In this document: positions 1 through 5,363 of the stretch, one piece after another
Layout of the letters: every line of letters starts with the position of its first letter
How positions within the stretch are numbered: the stretch's first letter is position 1
Assembly (NCBI GenBank): GCA_002432195.1
Contig: DJGG01000004.1
Coordinates: 1-5,904, forward strand
DNA: 5,904 bases
Direction: 5' to 3'
From: Desulfobacteraceae bacterium UBA5852
GTDB lineage: Bacteria > Desulfobacterota > Desulfobacteria > Desulfobacterales > UBA5852
The notes under the pieces: model-generated
Databases searched by the model: none
Told to the model about the DNA's origin: nothing
What the model saw: the letters and a program-made list of their open reading frames with translations, nothing else
Program-made: the position numbers and the translations under genes

Positions 1-372
1 GGCGCTCATGGTGGCCTCGGTGCCCGAACTCACGAGCCGGACCTTCTCCACCGACGGCACCAGCCGGCAAATGGCCTGGGCCAGCGCCAGCTCCACCGCC
101 ACCGGCGCGCCGAACGAGGTGCCCTTGCCGAGCGCCTCCTCCAGCCGCCGGACCACCGGCGGGTACGCGTGCCCGAGGATCAGCGGCCCCCACGACGCCA
201 CGAAGTCGAGGTACTCGTTGCCGTCGGCGTCCCAGAGCCGGGCCCCGGCGCCCCGCTCGATGAAGGGCGGGGTCCCGCCCACCGATCCGAAGGCGCGCAC
301 CGGCGAATTGACTCCGCCGGGGATGCACCGGACGGCTTCGGCGAAGAGGGCGCGGCTGCGCGTCTGGTCCAT
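1..372 (-). CDS. hemL: Glutamate-1-semialdehyde 2,1-aminomutase, N-terminal part (cut by window edge)
   Basis: This is the N-terminal 124 residues of the PLP-dependent enzyme that converts glutamate-1-semialdehyde to 5-aminolevulinate, the last step of the C5 route to tetrapyrroles, in the cytoplasm. The rest, including the PLP-binding lysine, lies beyond the left edge; the full family length is about 425-430 residues. Family hallmarks visible are GGVNSPVRAF at residues 19-28, SWGPLILGH at 60-68, SFGAP at 86-90 and SSGTEATMSA at 115-124, the last contributing to cofactor phosphate binding. The ATG is preceded by a strong AGGAGG at 5 nt and lies 10 bp after hemB, so the two are almost certainly co-transcribed. 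Proline and serine codons here lean to CCG (7 of 9) and TCG (6 of 9), somewhat unlike hemB, but the sample is small. The enzyme is a fold-type I PLP protein, as is ALA synthase. Identity is seen directly from motif-level similarity to known HemL. Confidence 0.96.
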   Translation of the reverse strand, partial: MDQTRSRALFAEAVRCIPGGVNSPVRAFGSVGGTPPFIERGAGARLWDADGNEYLDFVASWGPLILGHAYPPVVRRLEEALGKGTSFGAPVAVELALAQAICRLVPSVEKVRLVSSGTEATMSA

Positions 373-377
373 GGCCG

Positions 378-383
378 CCTCCT
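378..383 (-). promoter_or_regulatory. Ribosome binding site of hemL
   Basis: Reads AGGAGG on the minus strand, 5 nt before the hemL ATG. It overlaps the TGA stop of hemB by one base, so ribosomes finishing hemB are well placed to start hemL. It fixes the hemL start. Confidence 0.85.
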
Positions 384-1360
384 CAGCGGATCAGTCCGCG
401 GGCTACCAGATCCTTGGCGAAGTAGGTCAGGATCAGGTCGGCGCCGGCGCGCTTGATGGCGGTGAGCACCTCCAGCGCGATCCGGTCGTGGTCCAGCCAG
501 CCCTGTTGGGCGGCCGCCTTGATCATGGAGTATTCGCCGCTCACGTTGTAGGCGGCCAGGGGCAGGTCGAACCCGTCGCGCACTGCCCGGATGACGTCCA
601 GGTAGGCCAGGGCCGGCTTGACCATGATGATGTCCGCGCCTTCCTCGGCGTCCATGGTGGCCTCCCGGACGGCTTCCAGGGCGTTGGCCGGGTCCATCTG
701 GTAGGTGCGCCGGTCGCCGAAGCGCGGTGCGGAGTCGGCCGCCTCCCGGAAGGGCCCGTAGTAGGCCGAGCAGTATTTGGCGGAGTACGCCATGATGGGG
801 ACGTGGCTGAAATGGTTCTCGTCCAGCAGGCCGCGGATCTCGGCCACGCGGCCGTCCATCATGTCCGAGGGGGCCACCATGTCGGCGCCGGCCTGGGCGT
901 GGGTCAGGGCCGCGCGGGCCAGGAGATCCAGGGTGGCGTCGTTGTCGATCCGGTCGCCTTCCACCATGCCGCAGTGGCCGTGGTCCGTGTACTGGCAGAG
1001 GCAGACGTCGGTGATCACCAGCATCTCGGGCACCTTCTGCTTGACCTCCCGCACGGCCCGCTGCACGATGCCGTTCTTGGCGTAGGCTCCGGTGCCCAGG
1101 GCGTCCTTCTTTTCCGGCAGGCCGAAGAGGATCACCGCCGGAATGCCCAGCTCCCGCGCCTCGGCGGCCGTCTTCACCAGCTGGTCGACGGAGAGCTGGA
1201 AGTGGCCCGGAAGGGAGGGGATGGGGTTGCGCACGTCCTTGCCGCCGATGGCAAAGAGGGGCAGGATCAGGTCGTCCACGCCCAGGGTGGTTTCGCGCAC
1301 GAGGCGGCGGAAGGCTTCGCTCTGGCGCATGCGCCGGGGACGGTAGTCGGGGAACAGCAT
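383..1360 (-). CDS. hemB: Porphobilinogen synthase (delta-aminolevulinic acid dehydratase), zinc type
   Basis: A full-length 325-residue HemB, the usual length for the family. It condenses two 5-aminolevulinate molecules into porphobilinogen in the cytoplasm, using the product of HemL encoded just downstream. The two Schiff-base lysines are in place: K195 in YSAKYCSAYYGPF and K248 in the family signature GADIIMVKPALAYLD (241-255). The catalytic zinc triad is complete as C120, C122 and C130 in DVCLCQYTDHGHC, so this is the cysteine-rich, zinc-dependent class rather than the magnesium/aspartate class. The start is supported by AAAGGAG 5 nt upstream. A 93-bp gap with a GC-rich inverted repeat separates it from ahbC. 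The neighbours place it in an apparent heme operon. Nothing is missing or unusual in the protein. Confidence 0.98.
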   Translation of the reverse strand: MLFPDYRPRRMRQSEAFRRLVRETTLGVDDLILPLFAIGGKDVRNPIPSLPGHFQLSVDQLVKTAAEARELGIPAVILFGLPEKKDALGTGAYAKNGIVQRAVREVKQKVPEMLVITDVCLCQYTDHGHCGMVEGDRIDNDATLDLLARAALTHAQAGADMVAPSDMMDGRVAEIRGLLDENHFSHVPIMAYSAKYCSAYYGPFREAADSAPRFGDRRTYQMDPANALEAVREATMDAEEGADIIMVKPALAYLDVIRAVRDGFDLPLAAYNVSGEYSMIKAAAQQGWLDHDRIALEVLTAIKRAGADLILTYFAKDLVARGLIR

Positions 1361-1365
1361 GCTGG

Positions 1366-1372
1366 CTCCTTT
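1366..1372 (-). promoter_or_regulatory. Ribosome binding site of hemB
   Basis: Reads AAAGGAG on the minus strand, 5 nt before the hemB ATG. This is a strong Shine-Dalgarno, and it confirms the start at MLFPDYRP. Confidence 0.85.
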
Positions 1373-1402
1373 GGGCTGTCGGCCGGTGGCCTTGGAATCC
1401 CC

Positions 1403-1417
1403 GCGGGGCCGCCCCGC
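1403..1417 (-). repeat. GC-rich inverted repeat between ahbC and hemB
   Basis: Two perfect 7-base arms, GCGGGGC (1403-1409) and GCCCCGC (1411-1417), are separated by one base. In RNA this would fold as a 6-bp stem with a 3-nt loop. It overlaps the palindrome CCCCGCGGGG at 1399-1408, and alternative pairing with CGGGG at 1424-1428 is possible. No T-run follows in the direction of transcription, so it is not a standard intrinsic terminator. It could act as an mRNA stability or processing element, or simply reflect base composition. Confidence 0.45.
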
Positions 1418-1453
1418 GCGCGTCGGGGAGGGGGGCCGGGGGCGGGCCGGCGC

Positions 1454-2641
1454 TCAGATGGATTGGCTGATCTCTTCGTCGCTCAGGTAGCAGGCCGGGT
1501 CCGGGGCCCAGATGTCCCCGGTGACGGCCTCGGCCCGCACGCGGAAATTGCCGCCGCAGATGTCCAGCCAGCGGCAGCCGGCGCAGCGCCCCGTGACGTA
1601 GGACTTCTTGTCCTTCAGGCGCGCCATGAGGGGATTGGAGGTGTCGCTCCAGATGGCGGAGAAGGGCCGCTCCCGGACATTGCCGAAACTGGTGTGGCGC
1701 CAGAACTGGTCGGCATGCACCTGGCCGTCCCAGCTCACGCAGCCGATGCCCCGCCCGGAGTTGTTGCCCTCGTTCATCTCCAGCAGCTCCAGGACCTCCT
1801 TGGCCCGCTCCGGATCCTCCTTCAACAGGCGCAGGTAGAGGTAGGGGCCGTCGGCATGGTTGTCCACGGTGAGCACTTCCTTGGCCTTGCCCCGCGCATG
1901 CAGGTCCCGGGTGCGGTCGATGATCAGGTCCACCGCCCGGCGGCTCTCGGCGTGGGAGAGGTCGTCCTTCACCAGCTTGGAACCCCGCCCGGCGTAGACC
2001 AGGTGGTAGAAGCAGACCCGCGGGATGTCCATCTCCTCCAGCAGGTCGAAGACCGCCGGGATCTCGCCGACGTTGAACTTGTTGACCGTGAAACGCAGGC
2101 CCACCTTGATGCCCGCGGCCTGGGTGTTGCGGATGCCGGCGAGGGCCGCCTGGAAGCTGCCCTTGACGGCCCGGAAGCGGTCGTGGATGGGTTCCATGCC
2201 GTCCAGGCTGATGCCCACGTAGGACAAGCCGATTTCCTTGAGGGTGCGGGCCGCCTCGGGGGTGATGAGGGTGCCGTTGGTGGAGATCACCGCGCGCATG
2301 CCCTTGGCCACGGCGTAGCCCGCCAGTTCGGGGAGGTCCGGCCGCATGAGGGGTTCGCCCCCGGAGAAGAGCACCACCGGCACGCCGAAGCCGGCCAGGT
2401 CGTCGATGAGGGCGCGGCCCTCGGCGGTGGACAATTCGTTGGCGAAGTTCTCGTCCCGGGCCTGGGCGTAACAGTGGATGCACTTGAGGTTGCAGCGGCG
2501 GGTCATGTTCCAGACCACCACCGGTTTCTTGTCGACGGAAAACTGCAGCAGGTGGGACGGCAGCCGCCCCGAGTGACGCCCGTAGCGCAGGGCGTCGGAG
2601 GGCTCCACCGTGCCGCAGTAGAGCTTGGAAATTCCGATCAT
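1454..2641 (-). CDS. ahbC: 12,18-didecarboxysiroheme deacetylase (radical SAM, alternative heme pathway)
   Basis: A 395-residue radical SAM protein. AhbC removes the two acetate side chains of 12,18-didecarboxysiroheme to give Fe-coproporphyrin III, which AhbD then turns into heme. The SAM-cluster motif CX3CX2C is C50, C54 and C57 in RRCNLKCIHCYA. GGEP is at 94-97 in FSGGEPLMRPD, STNGT at 120-124 and SLDG at 145-148. A C-terminal SPASM/twitch-like region has C301, C353, C356, C362 and C384, enough for an auxiliary Fe-S cluster. The N-terminus MIGISKLYCGTVEPSDALRYG is characteristic of AhbC and its NirJ2-type relatives and separates it from AhbD. The start overlaps the preceding stop by one base (TGATG), implying translational coupling; the nearest SD-like stretch (AAAGG, 2653-2657) is rather distant. 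I recall ahbC lying close to hemB in Desulfovibrio too. A NirJ-type role in heme d1 synthesis is the main alternative, but no other nir gene is visible. Confidence 0.87.
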   Translation of the reverse strand: MIGISKLYCGTVEPSDALRYGRHSGRLPSHLLQFSVDKKPVVVWNMTRRCNLKCIHCYAQARDENFANELSTAEGRALIDDLAGFGVPVVLFSGGEPLMRPDLPELAGYAVAKGMRAVISTNGTLITPEAARTLKEIGLSYVGISLDGMEPIHDRFRAVKGSFQAALAGIRNTQAAGIKVGLRFTVNKFNVGEIPAVFDLLEEMDIPRVCFYHLVYAGRGSKLVKDDLSHAESRRAVDLIIDRTRDLHARGKAKEVLTVDNHADGPYLYLRLLKEDPERAKEVLELLEMNEGNNSGRGIGCVSWDGQVHADQFWRHTSFGNVRERPFSAIWSDTSNPLMARLKDKKSYVTGRCAGCRWLDICGGNFRVRAEAVTGDIWAPDPACYLSDEEISQSI

Positions 2642-4419
2642 CAGGGATCCGACCTTTCGGGGTCGAGAGGCGGGGCGGAACCCATGCCGGCGCGGATCTG
2701 GGCGGCGATGAAGTCCTCGGGGTGCAGCAGCGCCTCGCGATTGAGGAAGAAACGGGTGCGACCCGTCTTTTCGGTGACCAGCTTCAGGCCCAACTCGAAA
2801 TCCGCCGCAAGCCGGCGGGCAAAGCCTTCGAGATCGGCCTGGGAGTGTACAAGCTGAGCCATGACAAAGTCAACCGCGTCCTCCTCCAGGACGATGTTGA
2901 TGTCGTGGCGCTTGTAGAACTGCAGCTCGATGGTCTTGATGGCGTCGTAGCGGGTCTTGATGTGCTCCAGCACCTGGCCCACGTCCATGATTTCCCGGCC
3001 GTAGCACTCGGCCACGAGCTCCAGCCGGGCGGGGGTGAGGGTCAGGCTGTATTTCTCGCTCAACACCCGGCGGTTTTCCCCCAGGTAGGCCTTGAGGGCC
3101 GCGCGCTCCTCCGCCGCCAGGCGCTCGAACTCCGCGGCCAGCTCGGCCTGCCGGTCGCCGGCCAGCATGCGCGCGAGGACCTGCTGGGGGTGGGTGATGA
3201 CCTCGGCGGTCACCGGGAACCGGCGCAGGCTGGAGGAGGGCAGGCGGCGCTCGAAGGGCACCAGCACGCTTTCGATGGCGCTCACCAGGCCCCGGGCGCC
3301 GGTGTTCTCGGCGTAGGCCTTGCCGGCCAGGAGCTTCAGGGCCGCGGCTTCGAATTTCACCTCGATGTCATAGGCCGCAAAATCGAGCTTCTTGCCCAGG
3401 ACGATGGGGTTGTTGGGGTTGCGCAGGATGTCGTAAAGGTCCTCCTCGGAGAGGGGGGTGAGCACGGCCCGCACGGGCAGGCGCCCCACGAACTCGGACT
3501 CGAAGCCGTATTCGATGAGGTCCTCGGATTTGACCTGGGGGAGGATGCGGGCGGGGTCCAGGTCGCCCTTCAAGGTGGCGCCGAAGCCGATCCCCTGCTT
3601 CACGATGCGCCGGTGGACGATTTCCGCCAGGTCATTGAATGCCCCGCTCATGATGAAGAGGATGTTGGCGGTGTTGATGGTGCGCTTGTCCTTTTTTCCG
3701 GTCTTGCGGAAGCGCTCGATCTCCTGGATCATGGAGATGGGGTCGTGGGGGACCTTGAGGTCCACCTCGGTCTCCTCCATGGGCTTGAGCAGCGCCCGCT
3801 GGACGCCGGAGCGCGATACGTCCACCCCGATGACGTTGCGGGCGCTGGCGATCTTGTCGATCTCGTCGATGTAGATGATGCCGTACTGGGCCAGCTCGAT
3901 GTCGTCGTCGGCCTCGCGCACCAGGTCCCGCACCAGGTCCTCCACATCCCCCCCCACGTAGCCCGTTTCGCTGAACTTGGTGGCGTCGCCCTTGACGAAG
4001 GGCACCCCGAGTTTTTTGGCGATGAGGCGCACGATGTAGGTCTTGCCCACCCCCGTGGGCCCCAGCAGCAGGACGTTGTTCTTGATGCGGCCCACCATCT
4101 CCCGGGAGTGCTCCCGGCCCGCCAGGGCCTGCTTGATGCGGTTGAAATGCGTGCAGACCTTGGTGGCCAGGATGGCCTTGGCCTCGTCCTGGCGCACGAT
4201 GTAACGGTCCAGGTAGGCGATGAGGTCCTCGGGGACCAGGTCGAAGTGGATGGAGGGGCGGGGTTTGGGGGGCTCCGCGGCGGTGCCGGTGCCCGCCGGC
4301 TCCGTGACCGTGAGCGGGTTGATGACCTTCACCTGGGTGCCGAAGCGCTTGGAAAGAAATTCACCGATTTCCTTCTCGATTTCCGCCGGGTTGGGTATTT
4401 TTTCGCTGGATCTTTCCAT
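2641..4419 (-). CDS. ClpX-like AAA+ unfoldase, no zinc-binding domain, long C-terminal extension
   Basis: A 592-residue cytoplasmic AAA+ protein, against about 420 for ordinary ClpX. Residues 1-55 form a polar, Pro-rich lead without the four-cysteine zinc domain; the whole protein has only C89 and C472. The ATPase core is intact: Walker A GPTGVGKT (120-127), pore-loop GYVG (153-156), Walker B IIYIDEID (181-188), arginine finger R313 in SEFVGRLP, and sensor 2 GAR (374-376). The sequence GIGFGA carries the IGF tripeptide (277-279) that docks ClpX on ClpP, so a protease partner is plausible. The RKH pore loop of ClpX is replaced by a segment about 10 residues longer, rich in charge (218-251). 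Residues about 400-592 are an extension with a charged helical stretch (423-456) that I do not recognise. It is the first gene of the apparent heme operon and is coupled to ahbC. The ATG has no clear Shine-Dalgarno. Family membership is firm; substrate and role are unknown. HslU is less likely because of the IGF loop. Confidence 0.9.
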   Translation of the reverse strand: MERSSEKIPNPAEIEKEIGEFLSKRFGTQVKVINPLTVTEPAGTGTAAEPPKPRPSIHFDLVPEDLIAYLDRYIVRQDEAKAILATKVCTHFNRIKQALAGREHSREMVGRIKNNVLLLGPTGVGKTYIVRLIAKKLGVPFVKGDATKFSETGYVGGDVEDLVRDLVREADDDIELAQYGIIYIDEIDKIASARNVIGVDVSRSGVQRALLKPMEETEVDLKVPHDPISMIQEIERFRKTGKKDKRTINTANILFIMSGAFNDLAEIVHRRIVKQGIGFGATLKGDLDPARILPQVKSEDLIEYGFESEFVGRLPVRAVLTPLSEEDLYDILRNPNNPIVLGKKLDFAAYDIEVKFEAAALKLLAGKAYAENTGARGLVSAIESVLVPFERRLPSSSLRRFPVTAEVITHPQQVLARMLAGDRQAELAAEFERLAAEERAALKAYLGENRRVLSEKYSLTLTPARLELVAECYGREIMDVGQVLEHIKTRYDAIKTIELQFYKRHDINIVLEEDAVDFVMAQLVHSQADLEGFARRLAADFELGLKLVTEKTGRTRFFLNREALLHPEDFIAAQIRAGMGSAPPLDPERSDP

Positions 4420-4420
4420 A

Positions 4421-4442
4421 GCCCGTGATGCTAATCACCGGC
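4421..4442. promoter_or_regulatory. Dyad resembling a CRP/FNR-family operator
   Basis: The core is GTGAT-GCTA-ATCAC (4425-4438), a perfect 5-4-5 inverted repeat that also reads GTGA-N6-TCAC. After one mismatched pair (4424/4439), the arms extend with GCC (4421-4423) and GGC (4440-4442), so 8 of 9 pairs match. GTGA-N6-TCAC is the core of CRP-type sites (TGTGA-N6-TCACA) and of HcpR-type sites; FNR sites are TTGAT-N4-ATCAA. The dyad covers the predicted -10 box of the leftward operon, so a bound protein would most simply repress. Short dyads arise by chance; position and consensus match are the argument. Confidence 0.45.
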
Positions 4443-4456
4443 GCCTTCGAATTCAA
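4428..4456 (-). promoter_or_regulatory. Candidate sigma70-type promoter of the clpX-like/ahbC/hemB/hemL operon
   Basis: On the minus strand a -35 TTGAAT (4456-4451) is followed by a 17-bp spacer and a -10 TAGCAT (4433-4428). Each hexamer matches consensus at 4 of 6 positions and the spacing is optimal. Only 8 nt separate the -10 box from the unfoldase ATG at 4419, so transcription would begin at or within a base or two of the start codon. That fits the absence of a Shine-Dalgarno there. It is a prediction by eye. Confidence 0.45.
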
Positions 4457-4595
4457 GGGTCGGGACACACTGGGCCCGGCCCGTAGCCCGCCGCACATGG
4501 ATCCCGAGGGGTTGTCCTCTGGCGGGGCCCGGCAAGTCAAGCGGGCGGATAAAGCGCCTTGACCGAAGAGGGATTCCCCAGGCGGCCGGCGGCGA

Positions 4596-4624
4596 TTGAA
4601 GCGCAGAGGCAATTCTGGTAGGCT
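4596..4624 (+). promoter_or_regulatory. Candidate sigma70-type promoter of the phosphatidyltransferase/phosphatase pair
   Basis: A -35 TTGAAG (4596-4601), a 17-bp spacer and a -10 TAGGCT (4619-4624) are preceded by TGG, giving an extended -10 (TGn). The predicted start is near 4631, leaving about 70 nt of leader before the ATG at 4701. Hexamer matches are moderate (4/6 and 3/6); the extended -10 and exact spacing raise the case. Confidence 0.45.
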
Positions 4625-4690
4625 CACGCCTTCAGGGTGCGGCGGCTCCGGAAAGCTCCCCGCGCCCCCCGCGCCGCCGCGATCCGCGGA

Positions 4691-4696
4691 TGGAGG
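4691..4696 (+). promoter_or_regulatory. Ribosome binding site deciding the phosphatidyltransferase start
   Basis: TGGAGG lies 4 nt before the ATG at 4701. It favours that start over the in-frame TTG at 4596, which would add 35 residues of low-complexity, Pro/Gly-rich sequence unlike the family and would overlap the likely promoter. Confidence 0.75.
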
Positions 4697-4700
4697 CCCC

Positions 4701-5327
4701 ATGGCCAACCTGATCACCCTGGCCCGCTTCCTGCTGCTTTTCGTCCTGATCTTTTCGGCCTATCGGGCGCCCCCCCTCTGGCAGCTGGCCAACGGCCCCC
4801 TCCTGACGGTCATTTTCGTCATGGACGGCATTGACGGCTTCGTGGCCCGCAAGCGCCACGAAGAGTCCCTCTTCGGTGCGATCTTCGACATCGCCATCGA
4901 CCGGGTGGTGGAAAACGTCCTCTGGCTCGTGGTGGTGGACCTGGGATTCGTGCCCGTCTGGGTGGCCATCGTTTTTCTGACCCGCAGCTTCACCGTGGAC
5001 GCCATCCGCTCCCACGCCGCCTCCCAGGGGCATACCCCCTTCGGGATGATGCAGTCGCCTCTGGGCAAATTCCTGGTGGCGGGGCGCGGCATGCGTCTTT
5101 TCTACGGCGTGCTCAAGGCCGTGGCCTTCGGGTTCATTTTCCTGGTGCAGCCCTGGCCGGCCCTCTGGCCGGAGGCTTACGGGCGCTGGCAGGCGGTTAT
5201 CGGCATGGCGCAGAACGGCCTGGTATTTGCCGCCGTGCTCATCTGCCTGGTGCGGGGTCTGCCGGTGATCGTGGAATTTGTCCTGTCCAGCGGACGCGCC
5301 AGGCCGCCGTCCCGCGGAAACGCTTGA
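4701..5327 (+). CDS. CDP-alcohol phosphatidyltransferase family protein
   Basis: A 208-residue integral membrane enzyme that transfers a phosphatidyl group from a CDP-linked lipid to an alcohol, with loss of CMP. The family motif D-x2-D-G-x2-A-R-x8-G-x3-D-x3-D is complete: D42, D45, G46, A49, R50, G59, D63 and D67. These residues bind the two metal ions and the CDP moiety. Hydrophobic segments are roughly 4-21, 30-47, 73-93, 133-150 and 168-192, matching the usual multi-span layout. A PLGKF stretch (120-124) followed by a helix resembles the later conserved region of PgsA-like members. The C-terminal tail is Arg/Pro/Ser-rich. The acceptor alcohol cannot be read from the sequence: glycerol-3-phosphate (PgsA-like), inositol phosphate and serine are all possible. 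The next gene, a HAD phosphatase 36 bp downstream, favours a product that is then dephosphorylated, such as phosphatidylglycerophosphate. Confidence 0.92.
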   Translation: MANLITLARFLLLFVLIFSAYRAPPLWQLANGPLLTVIFVMDGIDGFVARKRHEESLFGAIFDIAIDRVVENVLWLVVVDLGFVPVWVAIVFLTRSFTVDAIRSHAASQGHTPFGMMQSPLGKFLVAGRGMRLFYGVLKAVAFGFIFLVQPWPALWPEAYGRWQAVIGMAQNGLVFAAVLICLVRGLPVIVEFVLSSGRARPPSRGNA

Positions 5328-5363
5328 CCCCGCTGCCGCCGGGGTGCCGGGGAGCAACGTCCA

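Larger units (their letters stand above)
4420..4700. other. Divergent intergenic region
   Basis: This 281-bp spacer separates the leftward heme/unfoldase cluster from the rightward phospholipid pair. The left 37 bp hold a candidate leftward promoter and a dyad. The candidate rightward promoter sits at 4596-4624. Between about 4457 and 4595 I see no convincing gene, RNA, riboswitch or terminator, only short GC-rich self-complementary stretches. Between the rightward promoter and the ATG at 4701 is an untranslated leader of roughly 70 nt with no recognised structure. Confidence 0.7.

Noticed and set aside
180..2483. A 767-codon minus-strand frame overlapping hemL, hemB and ahbC.
   Set aside because: It is a frameshifted shadow of three well-supported genes; its product is low-complexity, rich in Arg, Gly and Pro.
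8..2857. A 949-codon open frame on the plus strand.
   Set aside because: It runs antisense to hemL, hemB, ahbC and the end of the unfoldase gene, crosses their boundaries, and its translation has no recognisable domain. Long stop-free antisense frames are expected at this GC content.
2722..4428. A 568-codon open frame on the plus strand.
   Set aside because: It mirrors the ClpX-like gene in the codon-complementary frame. The minus-strand product has all the AAA+ motifs and this one has none.
4444..4458. CCTT-N7-AAGG around GAATTC as a second operator.
   Set aside because: The arms are only 4 bases, the inner pairs next to them do not match, and it resembles no family consensus I know; it overlaps the -35 box by chance as easily as by design.
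4512..4540. TTGACT on the minus strand (4540-4535) as an upstream -35 box for the leftward operon.
   Set aside because: The hexamer is good, but at normal spacing the -10 position reads GGACAA, which does not fit.
4596..4700. An upstream TTG start giving the phosphatidyltransferase 35 more residues.
   Set aside because: The extra residues are low-complexity, the TTG coincides with a likely -35 box, and the ATG at 4701 has a good Shine-Dalgarno and a typical family N-terminus.
5328..5344. CCCCG-N7-CGGGG hairpin after the phosphatidyltransferase stop as a terminator.
   Set aside because: The stem is only 5 bp, no T-run follows, and the next gene starts 20 bp later with its own SD, so read-through is more likely.
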